From assembly GCA_963820545.1 (NCBI GenBank), contig CAWGAJ010000001.1, forward strand, positions 2,418,001-2,482,000: a DNA stretch of 64,000 nt. The letters are read 5' to 3'. Made by a program: the position numbers and the translations under genes. Below, piece by piece: positions 1-8,401 of the stretch (position 1 is its first letter; every line of letters starts with the position of its first letter). The DNA comes from CAWGAJ01 sp963820545. GTDB taxonomy: Bacteria > Planctomycetota > Planctomycetia > Pirellulales > Thermoguttaceae. The notes beneath the pieces are model-generated. The model saw only the letters and a program-made list of their open reading frames with translations, had not been told where the DNA came from and did not search any database.

Positions 1-1
1 G

Positions 2-949
2 GTGCTAGGCTTTATAGACGTGGGCTACATGCAATATTCGCTGGTGGCCGACCATTATCAACATATTGCCATTATCGGGGTGATTGCGTTGGTATCGGCC
101 CTCTGGGGCCTATGGCACGAGCGGATGCGGGGAGCAACGCACTGGGCGGCAACCATCGTCGCCATCATGGCAGTGGGCACACTCACGTTTCTGACGTTTC
201 AACAAAATGGGATGTATAGTAACGCCATGACGCTCTATCAGGCCACATTGGAAAAAAATCCAGACTGTTGGATGGCCCACAATAACCTGGGCAGCACACT
301 GGACGATATGGATCGGCCATGGGAAGCAATCGAACATTGCCAACAAGCCCTGCGCCTAAAAGCCGATTACTTTGAGGCGCACAATAATCTAGGCGTCGCC
401 CTGGGTAAGTTGGGCCGGCTCTCGGAGTCACTTGAACATTTCCAGCAATCCTTACAAATTAATCCCAACTACTCCGAAGCCCACAACAATCTAGGCATCA
501 CCTTATGCAAGACAGGCCGGCCGCTGGAGGCGATCAAACATTTCCAGCAAGCCTTGCAAGGGAAGCCCGACTTCCCTGAGGCCCAGAGCAATCTGGGCAA
601 TGCATTGGTCCAAGCAGGCCGTTCGCACGAGGCGATCGAGCATTACCAGCAAGCCCTACGCATGAAACCTGATTTCCCTGAGGCCCACAATAACCTGGGT
701 AATATTTTCAAGGTAGCAGGCCAATATCAACAGGCAATCGACCATTATCGGCAAGCCATACTGTACAAACCCGATTCGGCCCAAACCTATTACAATATGG
801 CATTGGCCTATGCCAAAATCAGCCGACCCGAAGAAGCCCTGGCCGCCGCCCAGCAAGCTTTAAACCTTGCACACTCCAAAGGACAGACGGCACTAGCCAA
901 GAAGATTGAAGAATGGTTAAATTCTAACCGTGCTAGCCTCTCAAATTAG
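2..949 (+). CDS. TMTC-like TPR membrane protein, copy A (5' end outside window)
   Basis: C-terminal part of the first visible member of a tandem family. The window opens inside the membrane half (the motif LGFTDVGYM of the siblings appears as LGFIDVGYM), followed by two hydrophobic segments and then six 34-residue TPR units with the family signature AHNNLG...EAIEHYQQAL. It ends with the conserved tail EEWLNSNRASLSN. The homologous halves of copies B to G suggest that about 420 residues are missing upstream. Family knowledge: eukaryotic TMTC proteins are O-mannosyltransferases with GT-C fold plus TPRs; the bacterial relatives are uncharacterised, so the glycosyltransferase role is inference. 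Confidence 0.85.
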   Translation: MLGFIDVGYMQYSLVADHYQHIAIIGVIALVSALWGLWHERMRGATHWAATIVAIMAVGTLTFLTFQQNGMYSNAMTLYQATLEKNPDCWMAHNNLGSTLDDMDRPWEAIEHCQQALRLKADYFEAHNNLGVALGKLGRLSESLEHFQQSLQINPNYSEAHNNLGITLCKTGRPLEAIKHFQQALQGKPDFPEAQSNLGNALVQAGRSHEAIEHYQQALRMKPDFPEAHNNLGNIFKVAGQYQQAIDHYRQAILYKPDSAQTYYNMALAYAKISRPEEALAAAQQALNLAHSKGQTALAKKIEEWLNSNRASLSN

Positions 950-1030
950 AGATTGGGGATTAAATATTGGCTAAGATAACTATTAGAAGCCATAAAACAA
1001 AACTTTTATTTTTTTTCACATGGTCTGTGC

Positions 1031-3253
1031 ATGCCTAAGTTTAAGAAATCTTTCAAGAAACATGCTTCTCAGACCCGGCCGGGAAACTCCGCATCATCGG
1101 CGCTGAACCTCCGTGTGCTGGCGGGAGTGGCGATCATCGTCCTGGCCGTCTTCCTCGCTTATCTCCCCGCCTTAAACGGCGGATTCATCCTCGACGACGA
1201 CAAACTACTGACAGATAACAGCATCATTAAGTCCCCGGACGGCCTGTATCAATTTTGGTGCACCACAGAGGCGCTAGACTACTGGCCAGTGAGTAATAGC
1301 GCGCTGTGGCTCGAGTGGCGTGTGTGGGGAATGAAGCCCACTGGCTACCACGTCACTAACCTGATCTTGCACATCGTCGAAGTCCTGCTGGTTTGGATTA
1401 TTTTGCAGAAGTTGTCTCTTCCCGGGGCTTTTTGGGCGGCTCTGGTCTTTGCCGTGCATCCGGTGAACGTGGAGTCGGTGGCCTGGATCGCGTCGCGGAA
1501 AAACCTGATGGCAATGTTGTTCTTCCTCTTGTCAGTGCTGTGTTATCTAAATTTTGAAATACCGTCGCCCTATATACAGGATCGCCTTAATTGGAAAAAA
1601 TCGTCTCTTGCCCCTCGTTCCTCGCCCCTCGCCTCTTGTTTATGGTACGGCCTGAGCTTCTTGGCATTTGTATTGGCGATGCTCAGCAAGGGATCGGTGG
1701 CAATCTTGCCGGTGTTGCTTTTGGGGATCGTCTGGTGGCTGCGCCCCTTGACGAGATGGGACCTGCTACGGGCCGTGCCGTTTTTACTGGTGGCCGTGGT
1801 GCTGGCTGGAGTGAACGTGTGGTTTCAAACGCACGGTTTGGGAGAAGTGTACCGCAGCGCTAGTTTTATCGAGCGTCTGCTGGGCGCCGGGGGCGTGGTG
1901 TGGTTTTACCTGTATAAGGCGCTTTTGCCATTGGACCTGTATTTTGTCTATCCGCTGTGGCACATCAGTGCGGGCAATTTACTGTGGTGGCTGCCGCTCA
2001 TGGCAGCCTTGGTTGTTACGGCGTTATTGTGGCGATATAGAGAAGGCTGGAGTCGGCCGCTCATGTTTGCCTGGGGATTTTTCTGCGTGTCCTTGATTCC
2101 GGTGTTGGGCTTTACGGACGTGGGCTTCATGCGGTTTACACTGGTGGCGGACCGCTATCAACACATAGCCATAATCGGGGCAATTGCGTTGGCGGCGGCG
2201 GGCTGGAGCCTATGGCACGAGCGGGCACGAGGCGCAACGCTTTGGACGACTAGAATCGTTGCCATCCTGACGGCGGGAGCTCTCATGTTTCTCACCTCTA
2301 AGCAATGTGAGATGTACCATGACTCGATCACGCTATACCAGATTGCCTTGGAAAAAAATCCAGATTTTTGGATGGGCCACTCCAACTTAGGCGCCCTCCT
2401 GACCGATGCAGGCCGGTTCCAGGAGTCGATCGAACATTGCCAACAAGCCCTGCGCCTGAAACCCAACTATGCCGATGCCCAAAACAACCTGGGTAACGCC
2501 TTGCTCAAATCAGACCGACCGCGGGAGGCGATCGAACATTACCAGAAGGCCCTGCAACTAAAGCCCGAGTTTCCCGAAGCCCACAACAACTTCGGGGCCG
2601 CACTCTTCCTGTTAAATCGGCCACGGGAGGCGATCGATCACTATAAACAGGCCCTGCGACTAAATCCCGACTACGCCGAGGCCTACTATAACCAGGGTAA
2701 CACTCTGAGAACAATGGGTCAACATCAACAAGCGATCGACTGTTACCACAAAGCCCTGCGACTCAAACCCGATTACCTTGACGCCTACAACAACCTGGGC
2801 TTGGCATTGTACGAAATAGACCAGCCGCGGGAATCAATCGCATATTTCCAGCAGGCCTTGCAGATCGATCCCAACCATTCCAAAGCCCGTTTCAATCTGG
2901 GTAACTCCCTTAAAGCACTGGGCCAATATCAACAGGCAATTGAATATTACCAGAAAACCCTCTTGCTTAAACCCGACTACATTGAAGCCCATAACAACCT
3001 GGGAGTGGCTTTGATCCAAGCCGGCCGGCCGCGGGAGGCAATCGAACATTACCAGCAAGCCTTGCGCCTCAAACCCGATTTATCCGAGGCCTATTACAAT
3101 CTGGCATTGGCCTATGCCGAGATTCACGAATCCTCCCAGGCCGTTGTCGCAGCCCAAAAGGCTTTGGACATCGCCGGTTCCAAAGGTCAGAAGGCTTTGG
3201 TCAAACATGTTGAAAATTGGTTGAAAACCTACCGCGACAGCCTCTCGAAATAG
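1031..3253 (+). CDS. TMTC-like multi-pass membrane protein with TPR repeats, copy B
   Basis: 740 residues. A short basic N-terminus (MPKFKKSF) precedes about ten hydrophobic segments up to roughly residue 425, then eight TPR units and a tail EENWLKTYRDSLSK-like (VENWLKTYRDSLSK). The first extracytoplasmic loop holds GGFILDDD, an acidic cluster placed as in GT-C glycosyltransferases, and HPVNVESVAWIASRKN follows in a later loop. The variable loop after LLSVLCYL carries LAPRSSPLAS, whose DNA is a low-complexity CCCCTCG-type repeat, instead of the palindromic element found in copies C, D, E and G. The start ATG is supported by alignment with siblings; no clear Shine-Dalgarno is seen. A membrane glycosyltransferase role is inferred, not shown. 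Confidence 0.88.
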   Translation: MPKFKKSFKKHASQTRPGNSASSALNLRVLAGVAIIVLAVFLAYLPALNGGFILDDDKLLTDNSIIKSPDGLYQFWCTTEALDYWPVSNSALWLEWRVWGMKPTGYHVTNLILHIVEVLLVWIILQKLSLPGAFWAALVFAVHPVNVESVAWIASRKNLMAMLFFLLSVLCYLNFEIPSPYIQDRLNWKKSSLAPRSSPLASCLWYGLSFLAFVLAMLSKGSVAILPVLLLGIVWWLRPLTRWDLLRAVPFLLVAVVLAGVNVWFQTHGLGEVYRSASFIERLLGAGGVVWFYLYKALLPLDLYFVYPLWHISAGNLLWWLPLMAALVVTALLWRYREGWSRPLMFAWGFFCVSLIPVLGFTDVGFMRFTLVADRYQHIAIIGAIALAAAGWSLWHERARGATLWTTRIVAILTAGALMFLTSKQCEMYHDSITLYQIALEKNPDFWMGHSNLGALLTDAGRFQESIEHCQQALRLKPNYADAQNNLGNALLKSDRPREAIEHYQKALQLKPEFPEAHNNFGAALFLLNRPREAIDHYKQALRLNPDYAEAYYNQGNTLRTMGQHQQAIDCYHKALRLKPDYLDAYNNLGLALYEIDQPRESIAYFQQALQIDPNHSKARFNLGNSLKALGQYQQAIEYYQKTLLLKPDYIEAHNNLGVALIQAGRPREAIEHYQQALRLKPDLSEAYYNLALAYAEIHESSQAVVAAQKALDIAGSKGQKALVKHVENWLKTYRDSLSK

Positions 3254-3275
3254 GGATTGCGGATTAAGATAAACT

Positions 3276-3303
3276 CAGAACGAAGAAGTCAGAACGCAGA
3301 ACG
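3276..3303 (+). repeat. Heptanucleotide repeat (cagaacg)n
   Basis: Four 7-base units in register: cagaacg, aagaagt, cagaacg, cagaacg. Just after TMTC copy B. Confidence 0.65.
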
Positions 3304-3331
3304 ACTAAGAAAATATCCGAAAACATACTTG

Positions 3332-3431
3332 GTCATTCCGAGCGCAGCGCAGAATCCTGGGGAAAAAGGCCTTTATCACCAGATAGATATACTTGCCGGC
3401 GAGATTTTTCGCTACGCTCAGGATGACATTG
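3332..3431 (+). repeat. CATCCTGAGCG-type inverted repeat pair
   Basis: Left end gtcattccgagcgcagcgc and right end cgctacgctcaggatgacat face each other over about 60 bp. This repeat type is widespread in bacterial genomes. The ORFs drawn through it on both strands are not genes. Confidence 0.6.
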
Positions 3432-3449
3432 GGACTTTTCGGATATTTT

Positions 3450-3525
3450 CTAAGCGCGATCCGCCCAAAATTTTGTAAAATAAACACACGATACAACACT
3501 TTTACTCTTTTAAGTCGGCCCGGGC
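3450..3525 (+). promoter_or_regulatory. Conserved leader upstream of TMTC copy C
   Basis: The stretch gcgatccgcccaaaat, then ataaacacacgatacaac, then actcttttaagtcggcccg recurs with few changes before copies D and F. Conservation in non-coding sequence next to the start suggests a promoter/leader copied with the gene. A tacaat-like -10 is visible but no well-spaced -35, so the element is not resolved. Confidence 0.4.
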
Positions 3526-5754
3526 ATGCCCAAGAGCAAGAATTTTTCCCTGAAACACACTTCCCGGATCCGGCCGGGAACCTCTGTGCCATCGGCGTTG
3601 AATCTCCGCGTACTGGCGGGAGTAGCGCTGCTCGTCTTGGCCGCCTTCCTCGCTTACTTTCCAGCCCTCAGCGGCGGGTTCGTTATGGACGACAATCTGC
3701 TGCTGACGGAAAACAGCCTCATCAAGGCCGCCGACGGCCTGTGGCGATTTTGGTGCACCACTGAAGCAACAGATTATTGGCCGGTGAGCAATACCACGCT
3801 CTGGATCGAGTGGCGCCTGTGGAAGATGAATCCGGTCGGCTACCACGTCACTAATCTGATCTTGCACATCGTCGAAGTCCTGCTGCTTTGGGCGATTTTG
3901 CGGAAGTTGTCTATTCCCGGGGCTTATTTCGCGTCGTTGATCTTTGCCGTGCATCCGGTGAACGTGGAGTCGGTGGCCTGGATCTCCTCGCGGAAAAACC
4001 TGATGGCAATGTTGTTCTTGCTGTTGTCGATTCTCTGGTATTTAAGCCAGTTTTCATCGAGTAGTAGCGATAACGCCCAACGTAGCAGGCACACTCCATG
4101 TGCCGATCCCGCACACGGAGTGTGCGGGCCACATATAGACCGTTGGTATTGGCTGAGCTTGTTGGCGTTTGTGTTGGCGATGTTTAGCAAGGGATCGGTG
4201 GCGGTCTTGCCAGTGTTGCTGCTGGGGATTATCTGGTGGCTGCGCCCCCTGACAAAATGGGACCTGGCGCGGACCGCGCCATTTTTCGCGATTGCAGCGG
4301 CGCTGGTGTATGAGAACGTGTGGTTCCAAACTCACGGTAAAGATATGGTGACCCGAGACATGGGTTATGCCGAGCGACTACTGGGCGCGGGAGGCGTGGT
4401 ATGGTTCTATCTTTATAAGGCGATTCTGCCAGTCGATCTGGCCTTTGTTTATCCACAGTGGGAAATACAAGTCGGGAATCAATTGTGGTGGCTGCCGCTA
4501 TTGGCGGTGGCGGGAGTTACGGTGTTTTTGTGGCTGTATAGAGAACGATGGAGCCGGGCAGTGTTTTTCGCCTGGGGATATTTCTGCGTGTCGTTGGTTC
4601 CGGTGCTGGGCTTTACGGACGTGGGCTACATGAAGTTTTCGCCGGTGGCGGACCGCTATCAACACATAGCCATAATCGGGGTGATTGCGTTGGCGACGGC
4701 GGGCTGGAGCGTCTGGCATCAGCGTATGCGAGGAGCAGCACGCTGGAGGGCAATTGTTGTGGCTGTTCTGGCAGCGGGCGCATTTGGTTTTCTGGCCTAT
4801 CGACAAAGCGGCCTGTATCGTAACGTTATGACGCTATATCAAGCAACGCTGAAAAAAAATCCGGACTGTTGGTTTGCTCACAACAATCTGGGCAGCGCAC
4901 TGGTCCTAACCGGCCGGACGCAGGAGGCAATCGAACATTTTCAGGAGGCGCTGCGCCTGAATCCCAACTACCCCGACGCCCACAACAACCTGGGCACGGT
5001 CCTGGGCGATGCGGGCCAAGTGCAAGAGGCGATCGCACACTACCAGCAGGCACTGCGCCTGAAGCCGGACTATGTCATAGCCCACAATAATCTGGCCAAT
5101 GCGCTGCTCCAAACGGGCCGGCCTCAGGAGGCGATTAAACATTTCCAAGAGGCACTGAAACTGAAACCCGACTTCATCACGGCCCACTATAATCTGGGCG
5201 TTGCATTGTTCCGGACAGGCCGGATGCAAGAGGCAATCGAACATTACCAGCAGGCACTTCGGCTTGAGCCCGACTATCCCGAGGCGCATAACAACCTGGG
5301 AAACGCCTTGCTCCAAGCAGGCCGGCCGCAGGAAGCAAGCGAACATATCCAGCAGGCCCTGCGACTGCAACCCGATTACGTTGAGGCCCTGAACAACATG
5401 GGCCTCATCCTGGCCAATGCAGGTCGACTGCCGGAGGCAATTGAATATTATCAGAGAGCCCTGTCGCTCAAATCTGATTACACTGAGGCCCTCAACAATT
5501 TGGGCGTTGCATTGATCCAAGTAAAAAGGCCACAAGAGGCGATCGAACAATACCAGAAAGTCATACAGTTAAAACCTGATTTAGCCGAGGCCCATTATAA
5601 TCTGGCCTTGGCCTATGCCATAATGCACCAATCCTCCCAGGCCGTTGCCGCGGCCCAAAAGGCTTTGGACATCGCCCGATCCAAGGGACAGACGGCCGTA
5701 GTCAAGCATATTGAAGATTGGTTGAATGCTTACCGCGACAGCCTGTCGAAATAG
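3526..5754 (+). CDS. TMTC-like multi-pass membrane protein with TPR repeats, copy C
   Basis: 742 residues with the same plan as its neighbours: basic N-terminus, GGFVMDDN acidic loop, HPVNVESVAWISSRKN, about ten membrane segments, eight TPRs, tail IEDWLNAYRDSLSK. The variable loop contains RSRHTPCADPAHGVCG, encoded by a palindromic element at 4082-4132 that is read in frame. It lacks the second (GGGACTGTCCC) element: the sequence there is WWLRPLTKWDL. The start is preceded by a leader of about 75 bp that is also found before copies D and F. Substrate and partner unknown. Confidence 0.88.
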   Translation: MPKSKNFSLKHTSRIRPGTSVPSALNLRVLAGVALLVLAAFLAYFPALSGGFVMDDNLLLTENSLIKAADGLWRFWCTTEATDYWPVSNTTLWIEWRLWKMNPVGYHVTNLILHIVEVLLLWAILRKLSIPGAYFASLIFAVHPVNVESVAWISSRKNLMAMLFLLLSILWYLSQFSSSSSDNAQRSRHTPCADPAHGVCGPHIDRWYWLSLLAFVLAMFSKGSVAVLPVLLLGIIWWLRPLTKWDLARTAPFFAIAAALVYENVWFQTHGKDMVTRDMGYAERLLGAGGVVWFYLYKAILPVDLAFVYPQWEIQVGNQLWWLPLLAVAGVTVFLWLYRERWSRAVFFAWGYFCVSLVPVLGFTDVGYMKFSPVADRYQHIAIIGVIALATAGWSVWHQRMRGAARWRAIVVAVLAAGAFGFLAYRQSGLYRNVMTLYQATLKKNPDCWFAHNNLGSALVLTGRTQEAIEHFQEALRLNPNYPDAHNNLGTVLGDAGQVQEAIAHYQQALRLKPDYVIAHNNLANALLQTGRPQEAIKHFQEALKLKPDFITAHYNLGVALFRTGRMQEAIEHYQQALRLEPDYPEAHNNLGNALLQAGRPQEASEHIQQALRLQPDYVEALNNMGLILANAGRLPEAIEYYQRALSLKSDYTEALNNLGVALIQVKRPQEAIEQYQKVIQLKPDLAEAHYNLALAYAIMHQSSQAVAAAQKALDIARSKGQTAVVKHIEDWLNAYRDSLSK
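4082..4132 (+). repeat. Palindromic element type 2, in frame in TMTC copy C
   Basis: 51 bp made of two hairpin arms, ggcacactccatgtgcc and cccgcacacggagtgtgcggg, bounded by gtag/ccac. Read in frame as SRHTPCADPAHGVCGPH. Confidence 0.75.
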
Positions 5755-5788
5755 GGATTGGGGATTAAAATAAAGATATATATAGCGA

Positions 5789-5864
5789 CCAAGAGCGATC
5801 TGCCAAAAATCTTGGAAAATAAACACAAGATACAATATTTTTACTCTTTTAAGTCGGCCCGGGT
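5789..5864 (+). promoter_or_regulatory. Conserved leader upstream of TMTC copy D
   Basis: Same leader as before copy C: agcgatctgccaaaaatc, aataaacacaagatacaat, actcttttaagtcggcccg, ending at the ATG. No Shine-Dalgarno. Confidence 0.4.
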
Positions 5865-8381
5865 ATGCCCCAGCACAAGAATCATTCATGTCAATATGCT
5901 CCCCAGGCCCGGTCGGGAACCTCTTCTATCCCATCGGCCCGGCATCTTCGCATACTGGCAGGAGTGACGATTGTCGTCCTGGCCGCCCTTCTTGCTTACC
6001 TCCCCTCCATAAGCGGCGGGTTCATCTTTGACGATGACCTGCTTCTGACGAACAATCGCCTTATCAAGGCCCCCGACGGCCTGCGGCGATTTTGGTGCAC
6101 CGCTGAAGCGACAGACTACTGGCCGGTGACCAATACCACGCTCTGGTTCGAGTGGCGCCTGTGGAAGATGAATCCCCTCGGCTACCATGTCACTAACCTG
6201 TTTTTGCACATTCTCGCCGCCTTGCTGGTTTGGCTGATTTTGCGGAAGCTATCCCTTCCCGGGGCTTTTTGGGCGGCGCTCATCTTTGCCGTGCATCCGG
6301 TGAACGTGGAGTCGGTGGCCTGGATCTCATCGCGGAAAAATCTGCTGGCGATGTTGTTCTTCCTCTTGTCGATAGTGTGTTATTTAAGGCAATTCTTAGC
6401 GAGTAGTAGCGCTAACGCCCAACGTAGCAGGCACACTCCGTGTGCCGATCCCGCACACGGAGTGTGCGGGCTACTTATAGGCCCTTGGTACTGGCTGAGC
6501 TTATTGGCATTCGTGCTGGCGATGCTCAGCAAGGGCTCAGTGGCGGTCTTGCCATTGTTGCTGCTGGGGATTATCTGGTGGCAACGCATGGGGACTGTCC
6601 CAATTTTCGCCTCAGCGAAAATGGGACTGTCCCCTTCTGTCTCTCGATGGGACCTGGTGCGGACCGCGCCTTTTTTCGTGGTGGCCGTGGTGCTGGCGGG
6701 AGTGAATATGTGGTTCCAGACCCATGGTTCGGGAAAAGTGATTCGGACCGCCGGATTTGTCGAGCGTCTGCTGGGCGCCGGCACCGTGGTCTGGGTTTAT
6801 CTTTATAAGGCGCTCCTGCCGGTCGATCTAGCCTTTGTTTATCCGCAGTGGCACATTCAGACTGGCAATTTATTATGGTGGTTGCCGCTCATGGCGGCCG
6901 TGGTTGTTACGGCGGTGTTGTGGGGTTATCGGAGGGTTTGGAGTCGGCCGTTTTTGTTCGCCTGGGGTTTTTTCTGTGTATCGTTGGTTCCGGTGCTGGG
7001 CTTTACGGACGTGGGTTTCATGCGGTTTTCACCGGTGGCGGACCGCTATCAACACGTAGCCATACTTGGGATGATTGCCTTGGCGGCAGCGGGTTGGGGC
7101 CTTTGGCACGAGCGGACACAAGGAGTTGCGCACCGGGCGGCAATCATTGTCGCCATCGTGGCGGCAGGAACTCTTACATTTCTGACCTTCCGGCAAAGTG
7201 GGCTTTATCGCGACGCCATGACGTTATATCAGGCAACGCTCGATAAAAATCCAGACTGTTGGTTCGTACACAACAATCTGGGCAGCACGCTGATCAAAGC
7301 AGGTCGGCCAAAGGAGGCCATCGAACACTACCAACAGGCCCTGCGCCTGAAGCCCGATTATCCTGAAGCACTCAACAACCTGGGCAGTGCCCTCAGTGAT
7401 TTAGGCCGCTTGCCGGAGGCGATCGAACACTATCAGGAAGCCTTGCGCCTCAAATCCGATTATGTCGACGCCTACAACAACTTAGGTGTCGCATTTATCC
7501 AAACCGGCCGGACGCAGGAAGCGATCGAACATTACCGGCAGGCCCTGCGCCTTGATCCCAACAACGCCGATGCCCATAACAACCTGGGCAATGCCTTGGT
7601 TCAAGCACTCCGGTCGCAGGAGGCCATCGAACATTACCAGCAGGCCCTCTTGTTCAATCCCGACTTCGCCACGGCCCACTACAATCTAGGTATCGCCCTC
7701 ACGCAAGCACTCCGGCCGCAGGAGGCCTGCGAACATTTCCAGCAGACCCTGCGCCTTCAGCCCAACTATGCCGCGGCCCATAACAACCTGGGCAATGCAT
7801 TAATGCAAATGGGCCGGACTCGGGAAGCGTTCGAACATTTCCACCAGTCCCTGAGGCTTCAGCCCGACTATGTCGAGGCCCACAACAACCTGGGCAACGC
7901 CTTGATCCAAGTCGGCCGGCCGCAGGAGGCCATCGAACATTATCGGCAGGCTTTGAAAATCAAACCCGACTTTTCCTTGGCCCTCTACAACCTGGGCGTC
8001 GCACTGCTGCAAACAAATCAGCCTCAGGAAGCAATCAAATATTTTCAAGAAGCCTTGCGGCTTGAGCCAAACTATGCCGCGGCCCATAACAACCTGGGCA
8101 ACGCATTAATCCAAGCCGGCCGGCCGCAGGAGGCCATCGAACATTATGGGCAGGCCCTGAAACTCAAACCCGATTTAATTGAAGTCTATTACAATCTCGC
8201 CTTGACTTATGCGAGCATACACCAATCCGCCGAAGCCATTGCCGCGGCCCAAAAGGCGTTGGACCTGGCCCGCTCCAAGGGTCAGACGGCGCTGGCCAAA
8301 CGTATTGAAGATTGGTTGAATTCTTACCGTGCCAGCTTGTCGGACCTCCCTCACACAGAGTCCCTTTCCCCGTCGCCTTAG
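5865..8381 (+). CDS. TMTC-like multi-pass membrane protein with TPR repeats, copy D
   Basis: 838 residues, the longest intact copy, with ten TPR units. It contains both in-frame palindromic elements: RSRHTPCADPAHGVCG (6424-6474) and MGTVPIFASAKMGLSPS (6590-6634), both in the membrane half between hydrophobic segments. The C-terminus runs past the usual ...SLSK stop into SDLPHTESLSPSP, as in copy G, suggesting that D and G are closest relatives. Conserved loops GGFIFDDD and HPVNVESVAWISSRKN are present. Only 20 bp separate its stop from copy E, so the two may be co-transcribed. Confidence 0.88.
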   Translation: MPQHKNHSCQYAPQARSGTSSIPSARHLRILAGVTIVVLAALLAYLPSISGGFIFDDDLLLTNNRLIKAPDGLRRFWCTAEATDYWPVTNTTLWFEWRLWKMNPLGYHVTNLFLHILAALLVWLILRKLSLPGAFWAALIFAVHPVNVESVAWISSRKNLLAMLFFLLSIVCYLRQFLASSSANAQRSRHTPCADPAHGVCGLLIGPWYWLSLLAFVLAMLSKGSVAVLPLLLLGIIWWQRMGTVPIFASAKMGLSPSVSRWDLVRTAPFFVVAVVLAGVNMWFQTHGSGKVIRTAGFVERLLGAGTVVWVYLYKALLPVDLAFVYPQWHIQTGNLLWWLPLMAAVVVTAVLWGYRRVWSRPFLFAWGFFCVSLVPVLGFTDVGFMRFSPVADRYQHVAILGMIALAAAGWGLWHERTQGVAHRAAIIVAIVAAGTLTFLTFRQSGLYRDAMTLYQATLDKNPDCWFVHNNLGSTLIKAGRPKEAIEHYQQALRLKPDYPEALNNLGSALSDLGRLPEAIEHYQEALRLKSDYVDAYNNLGVAFIQTGRTQEAIEHYRQALRLDPNNADAHNNLGNALVQALRSQEAIEHYQQALLFNPDFATAHYNLGIALTQALRPQEACEHFQQTLRLQPNYAAAHNNLGNALMQMGRTREAFEHFHQSLRLQPDYVEAHNNLGNALIQVGRPQEAIEHYRQALKIKPDFSLALYNLGVALLQTNQPQEAIKYFQEALRLEPNYAAAHNNLGNALIQAGRPQEAIEHYGQALKLKPDLIEVYYNLALTYASIHQSAEAIAAAQKALDLARSKGQTALAKRIEDWLNSYRASLSDLPHTESLSPSP
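6424..6474 (+). repeat. Palindromic element type 2, in frame in TMTC copy D
   Basis: 51 bp, ends gtag...ctac; arms ggcacactccgtgtgcc and cccgcacacggagtgtgcggg. The least decayed coding copy. Confidence 0.75.
6590..6634 (+). repeat. Palindromic element type 1, in frame in TMTC copy D
   Basis: 45 bp, ggggactgtcccaattttcg ... cgaaaatgggactgtcccc, an inverted repeat with a 4-6 base loop. Encodes MGTVPIFASAKMGLSP in a membrane-protein loop that is WWLRPLTRWDL in copies lacking it. Confidence 0.78.
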
Positions 8382-8401
8382 GATGAAAAAAACTGCTGCT
8401 C

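Noticed and set aside
3257..3592. Small open frames on both strands between TMTC copies B and C
   Set aside because: They are translations of the heptamer and CATCCTGAGCG repeats (for example VIPSAAQNP), known false-gene sources.
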